Notes under the pieces: generated by a model | Told to the model about the DNA's origin: nothing | What the model saw: the letters and a program-made list of their open reading frames with translations, nothing else | Databases searched by the model: none | Shown here: in pieces, positions 15,658-21,909 of the stretch | Layout of the letters: the number at the start of each line of letters is the position of its first letter | How positions within the stretch are numbered: position 1 is the first letter of the stretch | DNA from: an uncultured Oscillospiraceae bacterium | GTDB taxonomy: Bacteria; Bacillota; Clostridia; Oscillospirales; Acutalibacteraceae | Length of the DNA stretch: 26,536 nt | Direction: 5' to 3' | Assembly (NCBI GenBank): GCA_900544375.1 | Contig: UQUZ01000035.1 | Span: 1-26,536, forward strand | Made by a program: the position numbers and the translations under genes

Positions 15658-16947
15658 TTATTTGTTAAGAATCCCTGTGCAGCCATCCTCGGCAACCCCG
15701 GTGATCGTAACCTCCCGGACTGTGCCACAAAGCTCCTTTGGGGCGCACACGCGCACGGGCGTATAGTTTGGCGTGTAACCCTCCAGAAAGCCGTCCGGCG
15801 CGGTTGTTTCAAAAAGGACGGGAAAACGCTTGCCCATCTCGCCTGTCAGAAAGCGCCGCCGCATGTCGTCCGCCGCCTCCCGCATCCGGCGGGCGCGCTC
15901 TTCCTTCACCGCTTTGGATAATTGCGGTAAGGCAGCAGCTTTTGTGCCGGGACGGGAGGAGTAGGGGAATACATGAATTTTTTCAAATCCGATTTTATGC
16001 GCGAAGGCGAGCGAAGCATCAAATTCCGCTTCGCTTTCCCCGGGGAAACCGGTCATGATATCGGTCGTAATCGCGGCATGTGGGAAATAGCTTCGCAGGC
16101 TGCCGCAAAGCGCTTCATATTCCGCGCAGGTGTAATGCCGGTTCATGCGGCGGAGCGTTGCATCACAGCCGCTTTGGAGGGAGAGGTGGAATTGTGGGCA
16201 GAGCTTTTCACACTTCGAAAGCCGCGCCACTACCTCCGGCGTGAGATGATCCGGCTCCAGGGAGCCGAGGCGCACGCGCAGGATACCGTCTACCGTGCAG
16301 GCACGTTCCACCGCATCGCAGATGGAACGGGAGAAATCCTTCCCATAGGAGGAGAGATTGATTCCCACGAGCACAATCTCCAAAAAGCCCGAATCCCGAA
16401 GCCGGATAAGCTCTGCCTCCAGCTCGCCGAGCGGCTTTGAGCGTACTCTTCCGCGCGAAGTGGGGATGATGCAATAGGAACAGAAGCGGTCGCAGCCATC
16501 CTGAATTTTGACAAAGGCGCGCGTATGCCCCTGAAAGCCGGAGATGCTGCCGCCGTGGAAGGGTTCGCCCGTTTCATGGGGAGCCACCTGAAAAATACGC
16601 TTGCCAGTGAGCTGGTATTCATCGATCGCGTCAAGGATTTTTTCGCTATCGCGGTTGCCTGTGACAATATCCGCCTGGGCAAGGGTGTTGGCCTGATCCG
16701 GATAGGCCTGCGGCATGCACCCCGTCAGCACAACGATGCTCTGCGGATGCAGCCGTTTGAAACGGCGCACCGCCTGGCGCGATTTTTGATCGCCTGTGCC
16801 GGTTACTGTGCAGGAGTTGACGAGGTAAACGTCCGCCTCCTCCTCTGGGGGAACGATTTGAAACCCTTTTGCTCGAAACTGCTCGGATAGGGCCTGTGTT
16901 TCATATTGATTCACCTTGCAGCCAAGGGTGTAAAATGCGGCTTTCAT
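15658..16947 (-). CDS. mtaB: tRNA t6A37 methylthiotransferase MtaB
   Basis: A radical-SAM enzyme that adds a methylthio group to threonylcarbamoyladenosine at tRNA position 37. The 429 residues carry the N-terminal cluster cysteines Cys10 (YTLGCKVNQYE), Cys46 (VNSCTVT) and Cys77 (LTGCMPQ). The radical-SAM triad is Cys152, Cys156 and Cys159 (GCDRFCSYC), followed by PTSRGRVRSK, and a C-terminal TRAM-like domain is present. I choose ATG 16947 (MKAAFYTLGC, the usual N terminus) with GGAAG 10 bp upstream; the ATG at 16956 would abut that site. It is the first gene of a unit with GH125 and GH31, which is not the usual company for a tRNA-modification gene. Confidence 0.96.
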   Translation of the reverse strand: MKAAFYTLGCKVNQYETQALSEQFRAKGFQIVPPEEEADVYLVNSCTVTGTGDQKSRQAVRRFKRLHPQSIVVLTGCMPQAYPDQANTLAQADIVTGNRDSEKILDAIDEYQLTGKRIFQVAPHETGEPFHGGSISGFQGHTRAFVKIQDGCDRFCSYCIIPTSRGRVRSKPLGELEAELIRLRDSGFLEIVLVGINLSSYGKDFSRSICDAVERACTVDGILRVRLGSLEPDHLTPEVVARLSKCEKLCPQFHLSLQSGCDATLRRMNRHYTCAEYEALCGSLRSYFPHAAITTDIMTGFPGESEAEFDASLAFAHKIGFEKIHVFPYSSRPGTKAAALPQLSKAVKEERARRMREAADDMRRRFLTGEMGKRFPVLFETTAPDGFLEGYTPNYTPVRVCAPKELCGTVREVTITGVAEDGCTGILNK

Positions 16948-16990
16948 AGAGGGCATTCTTCCATTTCCATTACAATTTTAATCAGATTCC

Positions 16991-17019
16991 AGTATAATCG
17001 AAACGAGCCGAAAAAACAA
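16991..17019 (-). promoter_or_regulatory. promoter of the mtaB-GH125-GH31 unit
   Basis: On the minus strand TTGTTT (17014-17019) and TATACT (16991-16996) are 17 bp apart, about 45 bp before the mtaB start codon. It lies just inside the mgtC terminator. Confidence 0.6.
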
Positions 17020-17047
17020 GCAAAGGGTAAGGATTTCCTCCCGCCTG

Positions 17048-17090
17048 GGAAAATAGAAGAAGCCGCGCACGACTGCTCGTGCACAGCTTC
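17048..17090 (-). terminator. intrinsic terminator of the mgtC-like gene
   Basis: On the minus strand a 14-bp stem with two G-U type pairs (GAAGCTGTGCACGA with TCGTGCGCGGCTTC) closes a 4-nt loop and is followed by TTCTATTTTCC. It lies about 30 bp after the stop codon of the MgtC-like gene. Confidence 0.8.
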
Positions 17091-17122
17091 TCCAAAGGAA
17101 TATTGAGTCGGCAAACAAAACG

Positions 17123-17797
17123 TTAAATATCCAACGCGCGGATATACGGGTTTTCCTGAAAGCAGGCAAGAATTTCGGTTACGGTTAGGGACTGATCCAC
17201 ACGCACGGCAAGCTCAAGCGATACGGTATCATCCTTGTTCTTCTGCGTTTTTACTTCTAAAATCTGAACGTTGATGCTCTCCAGATTATCCCGCAGCATT
17301 TGAAAGGGCTCTAGCCCTCTTTCCATTGTGATCGAGATCTGTTCACTCTGCGGACCTTCCAAAAACAAAAGGCGCTTGTGCAGCAGCACCTGGAGCACGA
17401 TAATCATCAGCGTTGCAAAAACGCCCACGATATACATCCCTGCGCCGATGGCAAGCCCCACGCCAGAGGTAGCCCAGATTCCGGCGGCGGTGGTCAGGCC
17501 GCTGATGGAACGATTGCGCACAAAGATGACCCCAGCGCCCAGGAAGCTTACGCCCGTGATGATGTTAGCGGCAATACGGGAGGCGTCCAGGCTGATGCCC
17601 TGCATTGTGACAACGTCGAAAAAGCCATATTTTGATACCAGCATCATCATGGTAGAGCCGAGCGCTACGATTAAATGGGTGCGCACACCGGCCTCTTTCA
17701 TCCTGCTTTTGCGCTCATATCCGATTGCCGCCCCGCAGATTGCACCGATGAGGATGCGCAGCAGATATTCCCCTTGTTGCAGCAGAAAAGCAGCCAT
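17123..17797 (-). CDS. MgtC/SapB family membrane protein
   Basis: A membrane protein of 224 residues with several hydrophobic helices in its first 150 residues. The family signature GAAIGYERKSRMKEAGVRTH sits at about residues 21-40 and is followed by ALGSTMMMLVS, IITGVSFLGAGVIFV and TTAAGIWATSGVGLAIGAG. The C-terminal 70 residues form a soluble ACT-like domain. MgtC proteins are linked to Mg2+ limitation and acid or phosphate homeostasis; the bacterial target is debated. I choose ATG 17797 with GGAAGG 4 bp upstream over GTG 17809, which abuts its ribosome binding site. Its leader holds a terminator-like hairpin directly before the ribosome binding site, suggesting attenuation. Confidence 0.9.
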   Translation of the reverse strand: MAAFLLQQGEYLLRILIGAICGAAIGYERKSRMKEAGVRTHLIVALGSTMMMLVSKYGFFDVVTMQGISLDASRIAANIITGVSFLGAGVIFVRNRSISGLTTAAGIWATSGVGLAIGAGMYIVGVFATLMIIVLQVLLHKRLLFLEGPQSEQISITMERGLEPFQMLRDNLESINVQILEVKTQKNKDDTVSLELAVRVDQSLTVTEILACFQENPYIRALDI

Positions 17798-17821
17798 GCA
17801 ACCTTCCACTCCCTCTCAACG

Positions 17822-17893
17822 TAAAAATAGCCGCAGCCTGCTTGCGGCCTAAAACCGGAGCCGTCTTTTTGAAATGGAAAGACGGTTTGACAT
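17822..17893 (-). promoter_or_regulatory. attenuator-like leader of the mgtC-like gene
   Basis: Read on the minus strand, a first hairpin (CCGTCTTT with AAAGACGG, 17861-17884) is followed by a second, TAG[G]CCGCA with TGCGGCTA, which ends in TTTTTAC immediately before the gene's GAGAGGGAGTGGAAGG. A 14-codon ORF starting at ATG 17893 (MSNRLSISKRRLRF) stops with TAG at 17849, inside the 5' arm of the second hairpin. No ribosome binding site better than AAAAG precedes it. CGGC and GCCG segments could form a weak alternative pairing. I see no match to the M-box riboswitch. Confidence 0.45.
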
Positions 17894-17915
17894 GCGAACT
17901 TTTATAGGGTATGCG
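17887..17915 (+). promoter_or_regulatory. candidate promoter of the LysR gene
   Basis: A perfect TTGACA (17887-17892) is followed after 17 bp by TATGCG, a poor -10. TATCAT at 17917 is an alternative at a longer spacing. It would give a leader of about 125 nt. Confidence 0.35.
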
Positions 17916-17950
17916 CTATCATGAAACGAACGGAAACATACCGAATGGAT

Positions 17951-18001
17951 TGATTATAAAGATAATTTCTGATAAAATCAAATTATAAAGATTGATAATC
18001 A
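17951..18001 (+). promoter_or_regulatory. repeat-rich putative LysR operator
   Basis: The 11-mer ATTATAAAGAT occurs twice (17953-17963 and 17982-17992), and the block is bounded by the inverted pair TGATTAT and ATAATCA. It lies 46-96 bp before the LysR start codon, where LysR regulators usually bind their own promoter. Confidence 0.4.
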
Positions 18002-18046
18002 TATAAATAAAATGAATAGTAGCGTTAGGAAAGAGGAAAATCCGCC

Positions 18047-18934
18047 ATGATCGATACGAGATTGCACACCCTGCTGACGCTGATGGGGGCGGGCAGTTAC
18101 ACCAAGGCGGCGCGCGCGCTGTCACTGACACAGCCCGCCGTTAGCCATCATATCCGGCAGCTTGAGCAGGAATACGGCGCGCCGGTTTTTTACCGGAGCA
18201 CGAAACAGCTTAAATTAACGCCGGAGGGCGGCATTCTTGTCAAATATGCACGCCGGATGCAGGCGTTGGAGAACAATGTGATTCAAAGCCTGGAGGATTA
18301 TCGCAACGGCCTTTCTCGATTCACCGTGGGGATTACGCCTACCGCTGAGGAGAACCTGGTGCCGCGTGTCATGGCCACCTATTGTAACCTTCATCCAGAT
18401 ACCAGCATAACAATCGTTACAGATACGATAAAAAATATTTATAATATGTTAAAGTCCTATGAAGTGGATATTGGTATTGTTGAAGGCAGCATTCCGGATG
18501 AAAATTTAACGCAGGTATTGCTCGACACGGATTACCTCTGCCTGATCGTCTCCCCGCAGCATCCCTTTGCCCGGCGAGGGAGCGTGAGCCTGGAGGAGCT
18601 CAAAGGTCAAAGGCTGATTTTGCGCTCACGGCAGGCGGGCACGCGTAAGCTGTTTGAAAATTATCTCCTGAGCTGCTCGGAAAGTTTAAAGAGCTTTCAT
18701 GTGATCATGGAGATTGACAATGTTGCCACCATCAAGGAACTGGTTGCTTCCAACCTTGGCGTATCCGTCATCGCACACAGTGCCTGCATTGATGCAGAGC
18801 ATACAGGCTCGCTCTCTGTGATTCCGATTGAAAATTTTAGGATGACTCGCTCTATTAATATGGTGCATCACAGGGATTTTACCCATACGGAGATTTTGGC
18901 GGAAATCCGGCAGATTTATGAGCAGATTAGATAA
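18047..18934 (+). CDS. LysR family transcriptional regulator
   Basis: A 295-residue regulator with an N-terminal winged helix-turn-helix (residues about 1-60; the core is GSYTKAARALSLTQPAVSHH and RQLEQEYG) and a two-lobe effector-binding domain (FTVGITPTAEENLVP at about 92, DVDIGIVEG-type segment near 145, and NLGVSVIA near 240). The effector is unknown. It is divergent from the MgtC-like gene with about 250 bp between them, and LysR regulators commonly control a divergent neighbour, so the MgtC-like gene is a plausible target. ATG 18047 follows GGAAAGAGGAAAATCC. It is followed by 450 bp without a gene. Confidence 0.92.
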   Translation: MIDTRLHTLLTLMGAGSYTKAARALSLTQPAVSHHIRQLEQEYGAPVFYRSTKQLKLTPEGGILVKYARRMQALENNVIQSLEDYRNGLSRFTVGITPTAEENLVPRVMATYCNLHPDTSITIVTDTIKNIYNMLKSYEVDIGIVEGSIPDENLTQVLLDTDYLCLIVSPQHPFARRGSVSLEELKGQRLILRSRQAGTRKLFENYLLSCSESLKSFHVIMEIDNVATIKELVASNLGVSVIAHSACIDAEHTGSLSVIPIENFRMTRSINMVHHRDFTHTEILAEIRQIYEQIR

Positions 18935-19384
18935 ACAGAAGAAAGCCGTTGCATAAAGCGCCATACGCTGGCCGCGGCATTAGGGAACGGGGAGGAGAAA
19001 TGGGCAGAACGAAAATGGAAACGTGAAAAAGGGCGGTCGCCTCTTTGTTTTGCTAAGGCAACATTGAAAAACGCTGAGCAGGAATAACCTGTTCAGCGTA
19101 AAATTTATGCATAGATATGCAAGCTTTGTAAAGGTTTTGTCATGTTTCACAAAGCCGTTTTCATGGGTTGTGAGGCGTTGTAAGGGGGGAGGCAGGTTCA
19201 TTTTGCGTGCCGTTCCCTTACGTTTCGCGCGCCGCGCCACAAAAATCAAAGAGATCCGTGCTGCGCGCAAAAAGCACACAACTTGCGGCAATTTTTCATC
19301 TATGTTTGATTGTTGGATACATTTTATCAGCTCCCCTCTTCATGGGGAGAAATCAGGCCGTTGGATGTTTTGGCAGGCGCTTTG
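18935..19384. other. 450-bp gene-free region with two hairpins
   Basis: Between the convergent LysR gene and phosphodiesterase-like lipoprotein gene I see no coding region. It holds the terminator hairpin described separately at 19066-19099, a weaker plus-strand stem near 19029-19047 (AAAGGGC with GCC-CTTT, then TTTG) that may end the LysR transcript, and CTCCCC/GGGGAG near 19330-19350. No repeat or RNA gene is apparent. Confidence 0.5.
19066..19099 (-). terminator. terminator-like hairpin, minus strand
   Basis: On the minus strand ACGCTGAACAGG pairs with CCTGCTCAGCGT around TTATT and is followed by TTTTCAATG. It lies 286 bp beyond the lipoprotein gene stop, so that transcript may have a long 3' end. 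Confidence 0.65.
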
Positions 19385-20338
19385 CTATTTCAAATCAAAG
19401 CCTTCCTCAAGATATTTGCTGCAATCCACCTTCTTATTGATTGCCATCCAAGTCAGGCGCTCCACAGCCGTTGCCTGATAGTGGTTTTTGCCGTGCCCGC
19501 CGTGGTCTGTCGTTATGAGAATCAGCCAATCCTCCTGCTCATAGGTATCGCGCGCATAAACGGCTTGGATCGCCTGCTCAATATAGGCGTTGGTGTTGAC
19601 GACTGCGGCGGCATACTCCGGAATTTCGGGGGAGAAGCCGATGCCGTGGCCGGTGTTATCCGGTTCGCAATAAAGGCCTGCCGTAACGTCTTTTTCGGCA
19701 ATACTTTTTAAAATTTCCTTTTGGAGCGCGGGGTCGTTCTCGGAGGAGCTTGCCGTCAAGGGATAGTGATTTTCTTTGGCCCAGTCGATTTCGGCCTTAT
19801 ATTGCACGTTGATATGCGTCGGCCACTGCACGAGGAAGGAAACGGCCTTGCCCTGTTTCGCAAGCTCGCCCAGGCAAGTCAGCGGCTCCACTTCTTTTTT
19901 TTGCTCGTTATCCGTGATACCGTATTGATCCGCCCACTGGCCAGTCAGCATGGAGAAAAAACCAGGCGCGGTATCGCTGCGGAAGGACTTTTGTGTGCCG
20001 CCCGCATAGGTCAGGTACAGGCCTCCGTCTTTCGCGGCGGTCATCACGCCCAGCCCGTAATCAGCGAATAGAGGCAACGCATCCGCACGGCATCCATCCA
20101 TGAAGAGCAACAGCGCCTTCTTTGCGTTTTTTCCAGCGGGGAGGGGGGAGCTGAAGTGCTCTAATACAAGATCATGAACGGCCGTTTGCGGCATTGCGGT
20201 AGATACGTCGTTTGCAAACAAGCCGCTGCCCTCCACCGTAGCTTTATAGCTTTTTGTGGTGGTGCAGCCCGCTAGGGCGCAGGTGAGCAGCGAGCCCACG
20301 CAGGTGATCGCGAGGGCGGTTTTGATTGCTTTTTTCAT
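19385..20338 (-). CDS. secreted phosphodiesterase/alkaline phosphatase-superfamily lipoprotein
   Basis: A 317-residue lipoprotein: basic start MKKAIK, hydrophobic helix, lipobox LAGC with Cys25. The remaining sequence fits the type I phosphodiesterase/nucleotide pyrophosphatase fold. Asp81 (LLFMDGCRAD) is the first metal ligand, Thr123 in SDTAPGFFSMLTG the likely nucleophile, Asp227 and His231 in DNTGHGIGF, and Asp278-His279 in TTDHGGHGKNH complete the zinc sites. It would hydrolyse phosphodiester or phosphate bonds outside the cell; the substrate is unknown. ATG 20338 follows AAAGGA. It is the last gene of a minus-strand group with the coiled-coil and NUDIX genes, 83 bp after the former. Confidence 0.88.
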   Translation of the reverse strand: MKKAIKTALAITCVGSLLTCALAGCTTTKSYKATVEGSGLFANDVSTAMPQTAVHDLVLEHFSSPLPAGKNAKKALLLFMDGCRADALPLFADYGLGVMTAAKDGGLYLTYAGGTQKSFRSDTAPGFFSMLTGQWADQYGITDNEQKKEVEPLTCLGELAKQGKAVSFLVQWPTHINVQYKAEIDWAKENHYPLTASSSENDPALQKEILKSIAEKDVTAGLYCEPDNTGHGIGFSPEIPEYAAAVVNTNAYIEQAIQAVYARDTYEQEDWLILITTDHGGHGKNHYQATAVERLTWMAINKKVDCSKYLEEGFDLK

Positions 20339-20421
20339 GGATGAATCGTCCTTTCTTTCCACTTATCGTTTGATGAACATCATAGCGGTTCCTCTAAAAT
20401 AGTCTGGCGGTTTCCAGCCGG

Positions 20422-20727
20422 TTATTTTTCCTCCACAGAGGAGTCAAAAACATAGGTGTCCAGCAGGATAATGATGTTTTTATCCGTGAGCTTTTTGGCC
20501 ATGAGCTGCTGGAATTTTGTCGTGCGGATTTTTCCGGCAAGGCGGAGTGCTTCGAGCTCTTTGGCGAGCGTCTCCTGCTGGGCAGTGAGTTGTTCATACA
20601 GTATTTCCAGCTTTGCAAGCCGCTCTGCCGCTAATCCGGCATAGCCATTTTCCGCGGGGTGCAGATAGGGATCGGCAATCAAGGGGATGGATGATGCCTC
20701 TTCGTTGCGTATCGTATATCGTTCCAT
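20422..20727 (-). CDS. small coiled-coil protein of unknown function
   Basis: I do not recognise this 101-residue protein. An N-terminal segment (IPLIADPYLHPAENGYAGLA, about 14-33) leads into a helical coiled coil rich in Leu, Glu and Gln (RLAKLEILYEQLTAQQETLAKELEALRLAGK), then TTKFQQLMAKKLTDKNIIILLDTYVF. There is no signal peptide or membrane helix. ATG 20727 has AGAGGAA about 10 bp upstream. It lies 21 bp after the NUDIX gene and 83 bp before the lipoprotein gene, so it is probably expressed with both. Good ribosome binding site and spacing support it as a real gene. Confidence 0.65.
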   Translation of the reverse strand: MERYTIRNEEASSIPLIADPYLHPAENGYAGLAAERLAKLEILYEQLTAQQETLAKELEALRLAGKIRTTKFQQLMAKKLTDKNIIILLDTYVFDSSVEEK

Positions 20728-20748
20728 TTTGTATGGCGTTCCTCTCTA

Positions 20749-21249
20749 TTAAAATCGTTCAAAAAAATAAGCCAATGTAGGCACCAGCTTGCCGGAGCGG
20801 TAGTATTCTTTTATTTCGCTTTTTGTCATCCATTTTGCATCTGCCACCCCGTCGGTCGTTGCGTTTTCCGGCAAAATCCCCCCGTCGTAAGGGAAGAGCC
20901 AAACGTCTTTAATATCATTGAATACTGTGCCGTTTACAATTTTTCGCACCTCAGAATCCACCAAAATCCCGGCCGCAGGAGATAAATCAATACCGACCTC
21001 TTCCTTGACCTCCCGCACAGCGCCGTCCACACTGGATTCTCCTCGCAACACGGAGCCGCCGACACATTCCCACATCAGCGGGTAGGAGGGCCTGCTTGCG
21101 GCGCGCTGCGAAATCAGATATTCTCCTTTCGCATTCACAATCCATACATGCACCACCAGATGAAAGCGATTTTTTGGGAGCGCTGTTCCGCGAAGATGCG
21201 TTTCTCCTGTTTTAATCCGGCCTTCCGTGTAAAGATCCCAAACTTCCAT
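20749..21249 (-). CDS. NUDIX hydrolase
   Basis: Hydrolyses a nucleoside diphosphate linked to another group, or acts as an isoprenoid-diphosphate isomerase-like enzyme. The 166-residue protein has a full Nudix box: Gly65, Glu71, Arg79-Glu80, Glu83-Glu84 and Gly86 (in GGSVLRGESSVDGAVREVKE and EEVGI). The N terminus MEVWDLYTEGRIKTGETHLRG and the HLVVHVWIVN strand fit the subgroup resembling isopentenyl-diphosphate isomerase. The substrate is not predictable from sequence. ATG 21249 has AAAGGAAG 7 bp upstream; a longer in-frame start runs into the palindromes. First gene of the minus-strand group. Confidence 0.93.
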   Translation of the reverse strand: MEVWDLYTEGRIKTGETHLRGTALPKNRFHLVVHVWIVNAKGEYLISQRAASRPSYPLMWECVGGSVLRGESSVDGAVREVKEEVGIDLSPAAGILVDSEVRKIVNGTVFNDIKDVWLFPYDGGILPENATTDGVADAKWMTKSEIKEYYRSGKLVPTLAYFFERF

Positions 21250-21284
21250 TTTGCACTTCCTTTGCCCATCCATCGGTTGAAAAA

Positions 21285-21318
21285 TGGTATCATACCACGA
21301 AACAAGGGTATGATACCA
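21285..21318. promoter_or_regulatory. twin palindrome: terminator of the GyrI remnant and/or NUDIX operator
   Basis: TGGTATCATACC (21285-21296) and GGTATGATACCA (21307-21318) are perfect inverted copies around 10 bp. Each arm is itself nearly palindromic (GGTAT-C-ATACC), as in a tandem operator. The hairpin is flanked by T-runs on both strands (ATTTTTC on minus, CATTTTTTG on plus), so it can also work as a bidirectional terminator. It lies 36-70 bp before the NUDIX start codon. Confidence 0.6.
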
Positions 21319-21340
21319 CATTTTTTGATTGCAGTCGATT

Positions 21341-21700
21341 TTATTTTGTGACGGGCAGCCGCAGCACGGTTTTTAAGCGCTCCGGCGCTGTCCGCCGCGG
21401 GTCGGACAGATAGATTTCATGGTGCCGGTGTGTCTCGTCGTTTAAAAGGGAACAGCCGTTTTCACGCAGGAATGTATGCATTTTCTCAAGAGACGCAGGC
21501 TCTTCGGAATAAGGCCCCACATGCATTATCTGGACGCACAGCCCCTCTCGCAGCGTTTCAAAACGCACGCCGGATACATCGACTTCAGGCTTTTTGCTCC
21601 CGCATTCCGCGACGGCCCAGTGGAATACCTCTTCTGTGACGAATTCCGGCTGGCGGAAGAAGAAGGCGCTTTTAACATTCCATTTGTGCGGAGCACCGAC
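21341..21700 (-). pseudogene. 5'-truncated GyrI-like effector-binding domain protein
   Basis: The last 75 residues are clear GyrI-like sequence (LREGLCVQIMHVGPYSEEP, then HHEIYLSDPRRTAPERLKTV). The same frame remains homologous upstream through WNVKSAFFFRQPEFVTEEVF and HWAVAECGSKKPEVDVSGVR, but has no ATG, GTG or TTG start there and reaches a TAA at about 21735. Intact relatives have about 210 residues; about 115 remain here, so the N-terminal half is gone. The break lies about 200 bp from the first CRISPR repeat. A GTG at about 21568 could start a 75-residue fragment, but half a domain would remain. The family is sure; the right edge of homology is approximate. Confidence 0.8.
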
Positions 21701-21830
21701 TCGTAAATAGGTTCTCCCAGTTACAAACGGATTTTATCTGCAATCCGTGGCGCTTTGTTTCCGATGAGAAACCTTCTTCTTGAAAAAGGATAGCATAGAA
21801 AATATGACGTCTACCTGTCAGCTTTCAAGG

Positions 21831-21862
21831 AATGGCTCCTCCAAAACTTTGGAGGAGCCATT
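21831..21862. repeat. perfect 15-bp hairpin on the distal flank of the CRISPR array
   Basis: AATGGCTCCTCCAAA (21831-21845) and TTTGGAGGAGCCATT (21848-21862) are perfect inverted copies around 2 nt. No T-run follows on either strand. It lies 47 bp beyond the oldest repeat, where the pre-crRNA transcript would end, or marks the edge of the rearrangement. Confidence 0.65.
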
Positions 21863-21909
21863 TGTGAAGGTGGAGATTTTGCGCCGGGATTGTCCTAGCC
21901 GTAGCCCTC

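Noticed and set aside
17822..17893. M-box magnesium riboswitch in the mgtC leader
   Set aside because: The leader is too short and lacks the conserved multi-helix core.
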